A stretch of DNA of 64,000 nucleotides. It comes from Helianthus annuus. Its lineage: Eukaryota; Streptophyta; Magnoliopsida; Asterales; Asteraceae. Below the pieces are notes generated by a model. That model did not search any database. It saw only the letters and a list, made by a program, of their open reading frames with translations, and was not told where the DNA came from. The first letter of the stretch is position 1. Every line of letters starts with the position of its first letter. Where the stretch lies: positions 121,267,127-121,331,126 of the forward strand of contig NC_035435.2 in the NCBI RefSeq assembly GCF_002127325.2, given 5' to 3'. The translations under genes and the position numbers were made by a program. Shown in pieces: positions 10,428-20,898 of this stretch.

Positions 10428-13400
10428 ATGGCTGATAAGAATCCTACTCAAAAGAAAAGGAAACATAAGAGTAGAGCGCCTCCTGGTCCTGACCAGGCCC
10501 TGATTAACTGGAAAGAGGATGAATTCCAGAACCTCGTTAGAGGACATAACTTTCGACCTGAGTGGGGGGCTCGATATCCTCCGTCTGGGTCTACTGCACT
10601 GGATGCCCCCCCCCCCCCGCGGTTTTATCACTTTATACGCTGCTTTTTTCCGGGAAGGCAATTTTAGGTTGCCCATTACTAAGTTTGTTGCCGACGTTCT
10701 GAGAGGTTATGGTCTTCATATTTCTCAAATAAATGCTATTGGGCTCCCCCGGATTACTCACTTCGAGTTTGTTTGCCGGTCTTATCGAGTTGAACCGACG
10801 TTTCCAATGTTCAACACTTTTTATAGCGTGACATATTCTAGTGGTTTTTATTCCTTTCAAGCTAGGACGGGGGTTGTCCCGGTGTGTTCTGCTCCAATAA
10901 AGGGTATTCATGACTGGAAGCAGAAGTTTTTCTACATTCGTCGCGGCGTGATTCCGTCGGAGATGACGTACAGGCAGGTGGCTCAAGGGATCCCGAGGGT
11001 GGATCCATTGGAGGATTTTGCTGCCCAAGAATGGTATGGGAGGATAACCGCCAAGGCAACTGCCATTTCTCAGCTGGATGAAATGGCCTTGGTTGGTGCT
11101 GGGATGAGCATGCTATGGGTGCCTAAGCATCCTTTGGGTCAGCCTGTGTACAGTCATCGGGGCAAATGTATGATTCCTCTCTTATGTTGTTGGTTGTTTA
11201 TTTCCTTTTAGGCTTTGTCATGTATCTTTAGTTTTGTTGTCTTTCTGCAGTTGGTTACAGCTTGTTGAATGCTTTGGATCCCAAGGCAGCGGGTGCTATG
11301 GTTGAAGCCATCCAGGCTGATGGTAACCCAACATGGCTAGATCAAATACGAGATCGCTTCTTACACCCTACCGATCAAAGTTTGAGCCGATATGCTGCTG
11401 AAGTTCTTGGTGAGGATGTTTGGGATAACTTTGTTAACTCTGATCAAGAGGATGTCATCGTTGTTTCCAGTGGGAGTTCTGGTTGGGGTGGCGAAGATCT
11501 AACGTCTCGTTCCGCGCGTGCAGGTACCGTGCCTGGTGGCGATGCTGAACCGGTACATGAGGTTGTTGGAGACGATGATGATGCGGAAGCGTCTATTGAT
11601 CCGTCTGCTCAGTTGGAGACGAGGAAGAAAGCTCGGATTGATAGGTCTGGAAGGAGAGGGGAGGGAGTTAAGGGTGGAGCTGCCGGATCTTCTCGTAAGC
11701 GACCCTCCGTTCTTTCTTATCTAGATTATGTAGTAGTGTCTAATACGTTGTCTGGCTTAGGCCCTGGGGAGGTGCGTCAAGAGTCGGATCCTGATGATAG
11801 GGCTACTTTAACCGAGCATATGAAGAAGAAATCTTTGGATGACCATAAACGTCATCTTGATGAGCAAGCTGCTGCCCTTCTCGCGGCCAAGAGGGCTAAG
11901 CTTCAGAAAGAGGCTCCTCCGGCACCTTCAGAGTCTGAGGTTGACTTGGGTGTATTCAGTGGTGGTCGAGGAAACTTGTTGGAGGAGATATATGCTGCTT
12001 CTGCTCCTCGCCCTGGTGAGTTATTATTGACAGTATTTTTGTCTTGTTTCTTCTTTTGCGTTTGTTGATTGTTGCTTTGTTGCAGTGCTTAAAACGAGTA
12101 AGAAACTTCGACCAGTGGATATCTCTCAAATTACTCCACCTACTTCTCCGTCGAGGACTGTTGGTTTGACTCCTCCACGAGACGATGTTGAGGTGAATGT
12201 GGAGGGTGGTGAAACTGGAGGTGGAGGTGGTGCTGAAGGTGGTGGTGATGTTGGGGGTAATGAGACTGCGGGTAATGTTGCGGCGGGTGACAAGGGTAAG
12301 GGAATTGAACTTGATGTGGAGTCTAGTGAGACTACTCCGCCGCAGACCATTTATACCAAGCGTCCTCCTGGTGATGGAGTCGCATCTGGCACTGTGCGAT
12401 CTTCGCACTTTGAACGTGTGCCTGAGGATTCGTGGGATAACCCGGCATGTGATGACATGCCTCATGCTCCCCGTTGTAATCTTGTGCAGGGTTCTCGTAT
12501 GGATGATTTGGACAACTGTCATCAGTTTTTCTCTTTGGCTCTACCGCCCGCTGAGAGGATGTTTCAGAAAACCCGTAACCGTTTTGCTCTTATGGATGAT
12601 CATGTTAGGGCTGGGGTCAACTTTTTTGCCACTTCTCAAGAAATCCTTCGTGAATGGCGGTTTATAGGGGAAGAGACTCTTGAGTTTGAAGCGTCTAAGA
12701 AGGTTTTCTCTGAGGAAAGAGAAAAGTTTAACGCGGAGAAGAAAGGGCTGCAATGGAGGGTTGCGGAAGCTGAGCGAAAGCTCGAAGAACAGAAAAAGTT
12801 GAATGAGCAGAAACAAAAAGATTGGGAATCTGCTTGCGCGCGCACGAACTCAGAGATGCAATCTCAGCGCGATGCTATTGTTCGTTTATCCGGTGAGAAG
12901 ACGGCCTTGGCTGATGAGGCTAATCAGGTGCGGCTTGCTGCAGAGAAAAAGGAGAAATAGTATATTGCTCGGATTGACAAGCTAGAACTACTTGCGCAAG
13001 AAAAAGCGTCTGAATGTGAGACTGTTCAGCGTCTTCTTGATGAGAAGACGGCGGAGTGTCGTGCCTCTGAACTCCTTGCTGAGGAAACCGCAGCTGATAC
13101 TAGGTGGTTGTTATCTCGTGGTGTTCCCCTGGTAACTTTTCTTCTCTTTTGTTTTTCCTTTTTGTTTTTTGCGTGTTCTTCCTTGTCATTTTATTTACTC
13201 CCTGTGTTTCGTGTAGCTTGCTGATCGTATCGTACATTCGTCGGAACTTGCCAACTATATGTTTGAGTTGGGCGTGGCAGGTTATAACAGCGGACGCAAG
13301 TTTGGGTATGCTGAGGGTAGATTAGCTGCTGCCAACAACGATAAGGATTACAAGTTTGAGTTGTATAAGGCTGATTGTGATGGTGCGTATGCTGAGAAGC

Positions 13401-13546
13401 GTCGAGCATTTGCGATGCTTGACTTTGCTGTTGTGAAGGCTGCTGGTAAATTGGCCCTCAAAGTTGATGGAGTTGCTTTGTTGAAGAAAGCATTGGGAGA
13501 TGACGGCGCTGGTGGTGCAGGTGGTGCTGGTCCCAGCCGTCCCTAA
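10428..13546 (+). pseudogene. Antisense extra gene of Tat element (Transposase_28-like domain plus coiled coil), disabled
   Basis: Four exons are inferred from GT/AG sites and kept reading frame: 10428-11167, 11251-12015, 12086-13131, 13217-13546. The ATG at 10428 starts MADKNPTQKKRK, a basic stretch. Exon 1 then has a domain with HISQI, HFEF and DWKQKFFYI motifs, resembling what databases call 'putative gypsy type transposon' (Transposase_28). Exon 2 is acidic and Ser-rich; exon 3 is Gly-rich and then a long coiled coil; exon 4 is helical with a Gly/Pro tail. Two lesions are seen. A 13-C run at 10606-10618 puts the ATG out of frame with the domain. An in-frame TAG at 12958-12960 cuts the coiled coil. 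The role is unknown. The second Tat element has the same four-exon layout. Confidence 0.7.
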
Positions 13547-14173
13547 GTGGAAGTTTCCGGCCTGTGTGCCGCGTATAGCCTTGTATGGGCTTGTAATGGT
13601 GTTTTAAGACAATTTCATATTTCGTACCTGCGGTTCTATGTATTTTGACAAATGTGTTGCTACTTTGATTATGTTTATGCAAATTTTGAAATCGTCATAA
13701 TATGTGCATGTTTTAATTACTTTGATTAGGTGTCACGAATGAATGATGGCACTGACAGGTGATGTTGCGTTACTACAACGTTTTTATTCTGTCGTTTAAG
13801 TATGCGCGCTTGCATGTGACATACGAAGTGATCGAGTTGCAGGTTATTGTGTGAGCTCAGCTGGGATCACAGCCTTGGGAGCATTACAATGTTTAGTTGC
13901 CTTGCTATCGATATTTTCGTGTTTATGTGGGCACGAAGTTATGTTTTTTGGCGTTTTTGTAGGCTTTGGTTGTGTTTTTCGACCCGGCTGTGCACTTGGT
14001 TGTGACGAGCCTTGGAGGTCTACAACGTTTCCTATGGTCGAGCCATTGATGTTTTCGTGTACGCCCGAAGTGATAAATGCAGTTGTGACAAAAAATTTGC
14101 ATGAAGTAAATATAGCCAAACACTTCTTGTATTAGGTAAATGTGTCGGCGATTCGCCCTATACGATTACATGT
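13547..14173. other. Spacer between convergent antisense gene and gag-pol
   Basis: No ORF of interest is seen. It would hold the 3' untranslated sequence of the antisense gene. The two genes converge, so their transcripts could overlap here. Confidence 0.4.
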
Positions 14174-17100
14174 TTATATGTAGCATTTTCGTAACTGTTG
14201 GGCGTTCCAGGTTCGTGGAACCTCTTTGTCGTTCATGGTGCGTAGCTTGTATGCTCCCTTGCCGAGGACCTCATCAATAATGTACGGGCCTTCCCACTTG
14301 GGAGCCAGTTTTCCCGGTTTTTCTGCGTTGGACGCTTCATTGTCCCTTAAGACATAATCGCCTGGGTTGAAGGTGCAGATCCGGACTCGGGAGTTGTAAT
14401 ATTTTTCAAGCTTTGTCTTGTATTTGGCTTCGTTGATTGCTGCCATCTCTCTCCGTTCTTCTAGGAGGTCCAGGTCGATCCTCCTTTCTTCTTCGTTATT
14501 GATCAGATTCATGGAGAGCATTCTCGGCGATGGAAGCCCGATTTCTGCTGGAATCACAGCCTCGGACCCATAGACCAAGCTGAACGGTGTTTCCCCATTG
14601 CTTGTCTTGGGCATTGTTCTATGGGCCCATAATATGCTTGGTAGCTCGTCGACCCATCCTCGTCTTTTTTCACCGAGTCTTGCTTTGATGCCATCAACGA
14701 TGCTCTTATTGACTGCTTCAACTTGACCATTCCCTTGCGGATGTGCGACCGACGAGAAGGTGTGTTCAATGTTTAGTTCCTTGAACCATCGTTCGAGATC
14801 ATCTGCTGCAAAATTTGTACCATTGTCGGTGATAATTCGGAGTGGAAGGCCGAAACGACATATGATTTGTTCCCAGATAAATCGTTTAACGACTGCCGAT
14901 GTGGTTGACGCAAGTGCTTTTGCTTCTACCCACTTGGTGAAGTAATCGACCGCGACGATAATGAACTTGACTGCCCCCGGAGCTTCTGGGAAGGGGCCCA
15001 CCATGTCTATGCCCCATTGCTGGAAGGGCCATGCGGTTGTTACTGGCACCAACTCGTTTTTTGGACGCATGGTTTTTGGTGCATGCCGTTGGCAGCCGCT
15101 GCATTTCCTTAATTCCTTCACGGCATCGAGGTGCATTCCGGGCCAGTAGTAACCGGCGTTCATTACTTTAGCCACTACCATGCGCGGCCCGGCGTGGATG
15201 CCGCAGATGCCTTCATGTACTTCCCGGATCAGATAATTTGCGTCGTCGGCGTCAACACATCTCAGCAGAGGGCCGAGATATGACTTTCGGTACAATATCC
15301 CGTCCGCCATTTGATAATGTTCTGATTTATACTGGATCTTCCGCGCCTCAGCTTTATTTTCTGGGAGTATCCCGGACTGTAAGTACATGATGATGGGTGT
15401 CATCCAGGACGTGGTTCCTGTTTGGATGACGCTGACTTCTCGGAGTGGAACAGACGGGTTGCTTAAAACTTCTATGCGTACGTCTTTGGCTAGGTGCTGA
15501 AAACTTGTTGACGCAAGCTTGCTTAAGGCGTCTGCCGGCTTGTTTTCGCTGCGGTTTATGTGGTGCACCTTGTAAGAATAGAAGGTTTGCAGCAACGTCT
15601 TTGCTTGGTTGAGATAGAGTGCCATTATGTCGCCCTTGGCTTCGTATTGACCGTTGATTTGGCCTGCCACTAGCATGGAGTCCACATGTGCCTCAATATG
15701 TCGGACTCCCATTTTGATTGCTAAGCGCAAGCCGGCCAGAAAGGCTTCATACTCTGCTTCGTTATTTGTGCTCTTGAAGTCTAGACGTATGGCGTAAGTG
15801 AACTCGTTTTTGTCAGGGCTCACTAGCCGTAGCCCCGCGCCTGCCCCATCTTCGTTGGACGCACCGTCAGTATACAACATCCATGGTTCTTCAGTTTGTT
15901 TTTTCTCCGCTTTCTCCATCGCCTTACACTCTCTGTCTTTGTCATCGGGGACTTCTGTCATGAAGTCTGCCAAAACTTGGCCTTTTATCGACGGTCGTGG
16001 TCTGAAGACTACGTTGTGTCCCCCTAGCTCTATCGCCCATTTGGCCAACCTTCCTGATATTTCCGGCCTTGCTAGGATATTCCCAATATTGTAATTTGTT
16101 AACACGTGGATGACGTGATTGGCGAAATATCGGCGTAGCCTTCTTGACGCGTGAATCAGTGCAAGGACAAGCTTTTCCATGATTGCGTATCTTGTTTCTG
16201 GGTCGGTTAAGGTTCTGGACACATAATACACAGGTGTTTGGACACCTTGTCGATCCACCAGCAATACGGCACCGACGGCCCTGTCGGAAGCTGAGAGGTA
16301 CAAAACCAAAGGCTCTCCTTTGTTTGGTGCGGTTAGAGTTGGCAGCTTGATGAGACAGTTTTTCATCTCGCGGAACGCATTTTCTGCTTCCGGAGTCCAT
16401 TGGAATTGTGTTTTCTTCATGCAGTTTCGCAAGGTCTTGATGAATGGGAAAGATTTTGCCGCGTGGTTAGCTAGGAATCGATTGAGGGCTGCCAATCGTC
16501 CTGCGAGCTTTTGCATATCTTTGATGCTTGTTGGTGAAGGCATCCTCTCTATGGCCTGGACCTTTTCTGGGTTCACCTTAAAACCATCTTTGGTGACTAT
16601 GAAGCCCAGAAACTTTCCTTCCTCCATTCCAAATGAGCACTTTGCTGGATTCAGTTTGATGCTCACACTGCGCAGCGTGTTGAAGGTTTTCTGAATATTT
16701 ACCAGCATCGCGCTCTCCTCCCTGCTCATGATTACCAGATCGTCCATGTATACCTCGATGTATTTACCGATGGCGTCACTAAATGTTTCGTTCATCAACC
16801 GTTGATACGTAGCACCTGCATTCTTTAAGCCGAACGGCATCTTGGTGTAGCAGTATAGCCCCGTTGGCGTGCGGAATGCGGTTTTATCCTCGTCTTGAAC
16901 AGCCATCTGGACCTGGTGGTATCCCTTGTAGCAATCCAGAAAACATTTCCACCGAAATGTTGCCAAAGAATCTATTTTCTCGTCTATGTCTGGCAACGCA
17001 TAGCAGTCACGGGGGCATGCTTTGTTCAGATCCTTGTAGTCGACGCACATTCGCCAACTGCCATTCGGTTTCTTTACCATAACTGGGCTTGCCACCCACG

Positions 17101-19459
17101 TTTGGTACCGGACTTCCCTGATGATTCCTGCGTTTAGCAGTTCTAACACTTGTTCTTTCATTGCATCATGTTTGATGTCCCCCAGGTGTCGTTTGGCATG
17201 CACTACTGGCTTCGCATCCTCTGAGACGTTTAGCCGGTGTTCCGCTATATGCCGTGGAACACCAACCATATCGGCCGGTGTCCAGGCGAACACGTCCATG
17301 TTGTCATGCAGTAATTTCTTTAGCGCCGCACGCGTTAGGTCAGACATCGCGGGTCCCAGAGTGACTGTTTGTTCTGGGTATGCGCTATTCAATACCCATT
17401 TTTCTGCCTCTCTGCGCGGTGCGGGCTTGCTTGCTTTTGCCGGCCTGATTTCGTCTGTTGCTAGCACTTCCTTGCTTGCGTATATCAGCGCAATGCCTGT
17501 TTCGGTTGGAAAGCCTATGGCGGAATGTGGTGCGGAACAGATCATACTGAAATCTCCTTGGGATTCTCGTCCTAAGAGGATGTCATGTCTTGAATGTGCC
17601 GGTAGCACCATGAATGTGACTTCTTCAGTTCTTGAATTTCTCCCATCAGAAAGTAGTACTGGGAAAGATATTTGCCCTAGGGGAAAGACGGCCTCGTTGC
17701 AGAATCCAGTTAATGGGTAGTCAACTGGTTCTAGGCGCGCCTTATCCTCTTGGTCGAATTGATTGAAGCACTGTTCATATATGATGTCTGCGGTGCTTCC
17801 GGGATCAATAAAGATGTAATCTGTTTGGTAGTGGCCGATCACCCCTGGAATGACTATTGGCCGCTTTTCTCTTGGACCTCCCCTGACAATTGGGAACACT
17901 ACTTGCTTCTCGCGCCATGAATCATCCTGTGCGCGTTTGTTGTAGTTTTTTCTTGGTCGCCGTGGTCCTCCTTGCACCATATGAGTTTCTAGCTTTCTGA
18001 GCTTCTTGTTGTCTGGACCTTCATCTCTTCGTTGTATCTGGCGGTAATCGCGCTTTCCTCCTTTGACTAAGTGACCGAGCTTCCCGTCTCTTAGAGCTCT
18101 TTTGATTTCTTGTTTTAAGCTGAAGCAATCATCGGTCAAGTGGCCCGTGTCTTTGTGGAATTCACATAAGAGATTTGGGTCCTGACCCCTTTTGTTGCGC
18201 ATCTGCAAGGGTGGTTTGAATTGATGGTTCTCTGTAGCTAAGACTTCAGAAGGTGTTTTGGTTAGTGGAGTCCACTGCTTTTCTCTATTTTCGCGCTTTA
18301 CTTCTTTTCGATGGGCTATCTGATTGATCGTATGGCGTGCGTCGTCCCGTGGGGGGCTTCTTTCTCTGTTCCCAGAGGCCCTCCAGGGTTGATTTCTGCC
18401 CCTTCTGTTGTTTCGATCATGATGGTTGTGTGCGCGCTGACGGTGATCGTCACCGGTCAGTTGCCTATCCGTCTGCGCAATGGTCTTGGCTGCTTCAATG
18501 AAGGTTTCCCAGTCTTTGGGTCCTCCATCTCGCCCTTTGATTCTTTTAACCAGATCATCGCACTTGACTGCTCTCATGAAGTGTGCACGCATCATTTTTT
18601 CTGGTATGTCTCCGATCTCTAGACATTCTTTGTTATACCTTGTAATGAAATCTTCTACGCTTTCATAATCTTTTCTCCATATGTTCAGACAATCACCTGA
18701 ATCTCTTGCTTGTCTTCGTTGCTGAGAGAAGTGTGCCAAGAACTTCTCTCGGAAGTCGACCCACGATTTGATTTTGCCAGCCGGTAGGTTGTCGAACCAA
18801 ATGCGCGCCGCGCCGACGAATGTCTGAGCAAACAGGTGGCACCATGTTGGTAAGTTCCATCCGCCTGTTGCTCCCGCACCTTTAAATACCTGAAGGTGAT
18901 CGTCTGGGTCCGTCAACCCATTGTATTTACCTACGTTGTGTGGTAACTTTGTTTTGTCGATGGCTGCGCACGCGATTTCTGGAATGAATTTTGAATTTTC
19001 AGCCATGTCCTCAGGACGATAGCTCAAAGTGAAGTCATGCTCTGCTTTGGGGTTGTACCCCGCGCGCTTGGTTGGTTTGTAAGCCTCGTGTTCTGGAGGA
19101 AGTCTGCTAAACACCGTGGATTCTGCCTTGTACGTTGGGTCGTCTTCCTCCTCTTCCCATTCTGTATTCATGTTGCGTGCGCCCAAACGGGTTTGGATCG
19201 GCCTTCGTTGTTGATTGGAAGTTTGGACGAAGTTGCTCTCTGTTTCCGCATAGGTATCGCGCGTGTCTTGTATGCTGGGTCTTCTGACCTGTTGCACTGG
19301 TTCTCTTTCTGGTCGTAAGTTCCACGCGTTTGTCTGCTGAGCCGTGTGTGTACTCAGAGACCTTGGTTGTGGAGTTACGAACGCTGATTGGTTAGCCTGT
19401 GCTTGGAGCAAGGCTTGTTGTGCGTTGAGCTGCGTATAAACGAGGTTTATAGACGCCAT
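14174..19459 (-). CDS. Tat-lineage gag-pol polyprotein (1761 aa, uninterrupted)
   Basis: One frame holds the enzymes for reverse transcription and integration. Domain order by residue: retrotransposon gag about 150-330; zinc-knuckle-like CEFHKDTGHLTDDC 432-445; protease active site DPGST 552-556; reverse transcriptase about 790-970 with YMDD at 904-907; a first RNase H about 1050-1140; a second plant-type RNase H about 1195-1315 (TDGAS and NNEAEYEA); integrase with HHCC zinc site (H1415, H1422, C1453, C1456) and catalytic D1485, D1545, E1581 in D-35-E spacing. The two RNase H domains are a Tat hallmark. No stop or frameshift is seen. Only the upstream part (19472-19858) is separated, by one stop. 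This copy could still supply enzyme. Confidence 0.95.
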   Translation of the reverse strand: MASINLVYTQLNAQQALLQAQANQSAFVTPQPRSLSTHTAQQTNAWNLRPEREPVQQVRRPSIQDTRDTYAETESNFVQTSNQQRRPIQTRLGARNMNTEWEEEEDDPTYKAESTVFSRLPPEHEAYKPTKRAGYNPKAEHDFTLSYRPEDMAENSKFIPEIACAAIDKTKLPHNVGKYNGLTDPDDHLQVFKGAGATGGWNLPTWCHLFAQTFVGAARIWFDNLPAGKIKSWVDFREKFLAHFSQQRRQARDSGDCLNIWRKDYESVEDFITRYNKECLEIGDIPEKMMRAHFMRAVKCDDLVKRIKGRDGGPKDWETFIEAAKTIAQTDRQLTGDDHRQRAHNHHDRNNRRGRNQPWRASGNRERSPPRDDARHTINQIAHRKEVKRENREKQWTPLTKTPSEVLATENHQFKPPLQMRNKRGQDPNLLCEFHKDTGHLTDDCFSLKQEIKRALRDGKLGHLVKGGKRDYRQIQRRDEGPDNKKLRKLETHMVQGGPRRPRKNYNKRAQDDSWREKQVVFPIVRGGPREKRPIVIPGVIGHYQTDYIFIDPGSTADIIYEQCFNQFDQEDKARLEPVDYPLTGFCNEAVFPLGQISFPVLLSDGRNSRTEEVTFMVLPAHSRHDILLGRESQGDFSMICSAPHSAIGFPTETGIALIYASKEVLATDEIRPAKASKPAPRREAEKWVLNSAYPEQTVTLGPAMSDLTRAALKKLLHDNMDVFAWTPADMVGVPRHIAEHRLNVSEDAKPVVHAKRHLGDIKHDAMKEQVLELLNAGIIREVRYQTWVASPVMVKKPNGSWRMCVDYKDLNKACPRDCYALPDIDEKIDSLATFRWKCFLDCYKGYHQVQMAVQDEDKTAFRTPTGLYCYTKMPFGLKNAGATYQRLMNETFSDAIGKYIEVYMDDLVIMSREESAMLVNIQKTFNTLRSVSIKLNPAKCSFGMEEGKFLGFIVTKDGFKVNPEKVQAIERMPSPTSIKDMQKLAGRLAALNRFLANHAAKSFPFIKTLRNCMKKTQFQWTPEAENAFREMKNCLIKLPTLTAPNKGEPLVLYLSASDRAVGAVLLVDRQGVQTPVYYVSRTLTDPETRYAIMEKLVLALIHASRRLRRYFANHVIHVLTNYNIGNILARPEISGRLAKWAIELGGHNVVFRPRPSIKGQVLADFMTEVPDDKDRECKAMEKAEKKQTEEPWMLYTDGASNEDGAGAGLRLVSPDKNEFTYAIRLDFKSTNNEAEYEAFLAGLRLAIKMGVRHIEAHVDSMLVAGQINGQYEAKGDIMALYLNQAKTLLQTFYSYKVHHINRSENKPADALSKLASTSFQHLAKDVRIEVLSNPSVPLREVSVIQTGTTSWMTPIIMYLQSGILPENKAEARKIQYKSEHYQMADGILYRKSYLGPLLRCVDADDANYLIREVHEGICGIHAGPRMVVAKVMNAGYYWPGMHLDAVKELRKCSGCQRHAPKTMRPKNELVPVTTAWPFQQWGIDMVGPFPEAPGAVKFIIVAVDYFTKWVEAKALASTTSAVVKRFIWEQIICRFGLPLRIITDNGTNFAADDLERWFKELNIEHTFSSVAHPQGNGQVEAVNKSIVDGIKARLGEKRRGWVDELPSILWAHRTMPKTSNGETPFSLVYGSEAVIPAEIGLPSPRMLSMNLINNEEERRIDLDLLEERREMAAINEAKYKTKLEKYYNSRVRICTFNPGDYVLRDNEASNAEKPGKLAPKWEGPYIIDEVLGKGAYKLRTMNDKEVPRTWNAQQLRKCYI

Positions 19460-19471
19460 CTGTTCGGCATA

Positions 19472-19858
19472 CTAGGAAGCCAGAGTTTTTCCTTCGGGTA
19501 GCCCTAAAAGTGCAGAATAGTTGAGTTGTGCTTGTTCCGATGGCACCGAAGGGCCTGGCCCATGGCTTACAGTCTGCATCGGCGGTGGGGTTTGATGTAA
19601 CATCCCCGTTGGAGGTTGGAGAGCAGCCCCGTTTGTGGTTTGAGTAATGATTCTTGTTGGTGTTTGGAAAATGGGTCCAGTTGTGGTCTGGCTAGCAGCC
19701 CTGGACGCACTTCCAAAAATGGACGGAAACTCGTTGTTCAGCTGACCTTCCTGGATGGTCTCGTTCCTTTGACCGCGTTGGACGTGTGCCGTGTCCGAAA
19801 CGAGTTCAAAAGAAGAGATTTCTCCGTCAGCTGGGTGTGAATGATTTTGGTCTGCCAT
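19472..19858 (-). CDS. N-terminal gag segment, separated from gag-pol by one in-frame TAG
   Basis: From the ATG at 19858 (MADQNHSHPADGE) the frame runs 128 codons to a TAG at 19472-19474. It is in the same frame as the 1761-aa gag-pol, whose first ATG comes four codons after the stop. The segment is Gln/Thr/Pro-rich, as Tat gag leaders often are. A single CAG-to-TAG change would explain the stop. Readthrough or re-initiation at 19459 could still give the downstream protein. The ATG lies only 67 bp from the LTR. Confidence 0.7.
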   Translation of the reverse strand: MADQNHSHPADGEISSFELVSDTAHVQRGQRNETIQEGQLNNEFPSIFGSASRAASQTTTGPIFQTPTRIITQTTNGAALQPPTGMLHQTPPPMQTVSHGPGPSVPSEQAQLNYSALLGLPEGKTLAS

Positions 19859-19910
19859 TTTCACGAGTGTTTCTAAAAGAGAAAAAGAGGTGAGAGTGGT
19901 CTTGCAAAAA

Positions 19911-19924
19911 AGCGGATGGCGCCA
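19911..19924 (-). promoter_or_regulatory. Primer-binding site of first Tat element
   Basis: On the element strand TGGCGCCATCCGCT begins 1 nt after the 5' LTR. The first seven bases pair with tRNAs ending GGCGCCA (Asp and Lys types); the rest does not match a tRNA I can name. Confidence 0.55.
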
Positions 19925-19925
19925 A

Positions 19926-20576
19926 TGTTGAAACAATGGTTAACACCAAAGATAACCAAGAGGGTCGTTTCACTTATGGGGTTCAACCTCTTCTCTTGCT
20001 CGTATCAAAGGCCTGAGATCTGCAAAACAGTAAACACCGTTAGTCTCGTTAAGAGGGGAAAATGGGGTTTTCCCTCTTAACCAGGCTCCGGCGTGAGAAT
20101 AAGTACTGCTCTGAGATGAATAAAACAGTGTGTGTATAGAGTGAGTAAAGAGAGCCAAGATCCTTAACCTGAATGATGAAGGGTCCTATTTATAGCCGGA
20201 TGGTGAAGAAGGAGGAAGCAGCTGTGCCAGATGTGGGTGTGCGCCAGCTGTCCGACCAAAAGGAATATCCTCTTGGTCTGCTCTGTCGCGAAGGGTGTAG
20301 TGGTACACGTGGCGTCCTTCTATTTGCTTACGCTGGATACCTCGTACTGGTTGCGTCAGACTTGCTCCCTGGATCGTCGCAGGCCTATGTGGCCTTCTCT
20401 TAATGGTGACACGTGTTGTCCTTTATGTTGGGCAAAGCATCTTTGATGCCAGCTATGAACCGCCTAGATGTCTTCTGGAAGCTTCTAGAAGGTCCTGGTG
20501 ACATGGGTGCCTTGTGTGCACAAAAAGTGGTGTGGTCCCTGCCATGTGGGCAGGGAATTGGGACCATACCTCTTCA
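19926..20576 (-). repeat. 5' LTR of first Tat element
   Basis: 651 bp, nearly identical to 8770-9420. Minus-strand TATAAATA is at 20187-20194, the likely element promoter. Confidence 0.95.
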
Positions 20577-20581
20577 AAAAG

Positions 20582-20898
20582 AAAAGAAAATTTGATTATA
20601 AACCAAACCAAATAAGGGTTGTTTCAAATTTTACAACCCGGCCCATTTACAACGGTCCAGGTTGTTTGCTTTTGAGATTCCGGACGGGTTTTGCCCATCC
20701 CCAGCTGCGGGTTACTCGATCCTTTCGCAGTTTTGTCACATGACAAAGCACATATTGAATGTAAACGACATAAAATTCTTTATAAATCAAGATTCTGCCT
20801 TTTTTCCTAAACTATAAAACTCAATGCCTCCAATATGTAGTTTCTGGTTTGTAAACCCCAAATAAAACAAACAAAAAAGAAAGAAAATAAAAAAAAAA
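20582..20898. other. Spacer with host-gene 3' flank
   Basis: No separate feature is seen. This should include the 3' untranslated region of the SnRK1 beta gene (minus strand); no clear polyadenylation signal was pinned down. Confidence 0.4.

Larger units (their letters stand above)
8770..20576 (-). mobile_element. Complete Tat-lineage Ty3/gypsy retrotransposon with an antisense gene
   Basis: It has 651-bp LTRs at 8770-9420 and 19926-20576, both starting TGTTGAAAC and ending CCTCTTCA, with a 5-bp duplication AAAAG (8765-8769, 20577-20581). Transcription of the element is on the minus strand: primer site at 19911-19924, gag-pol 19858-14174, polypurine tract 9421-9434. Between pol and the 3' LTR lie an antisense gene (10428-13546) and a 48-bp tandem repeat. 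I noticed four substitutions between the LTRs (for example CAGCTG/CAGATG at 9072/20228), so insertion is recent. Tat assignment rests on the DPGS-type protease, the extra plant-type RNase H after the first one, and the extra ORF. Confidence 0.95.
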
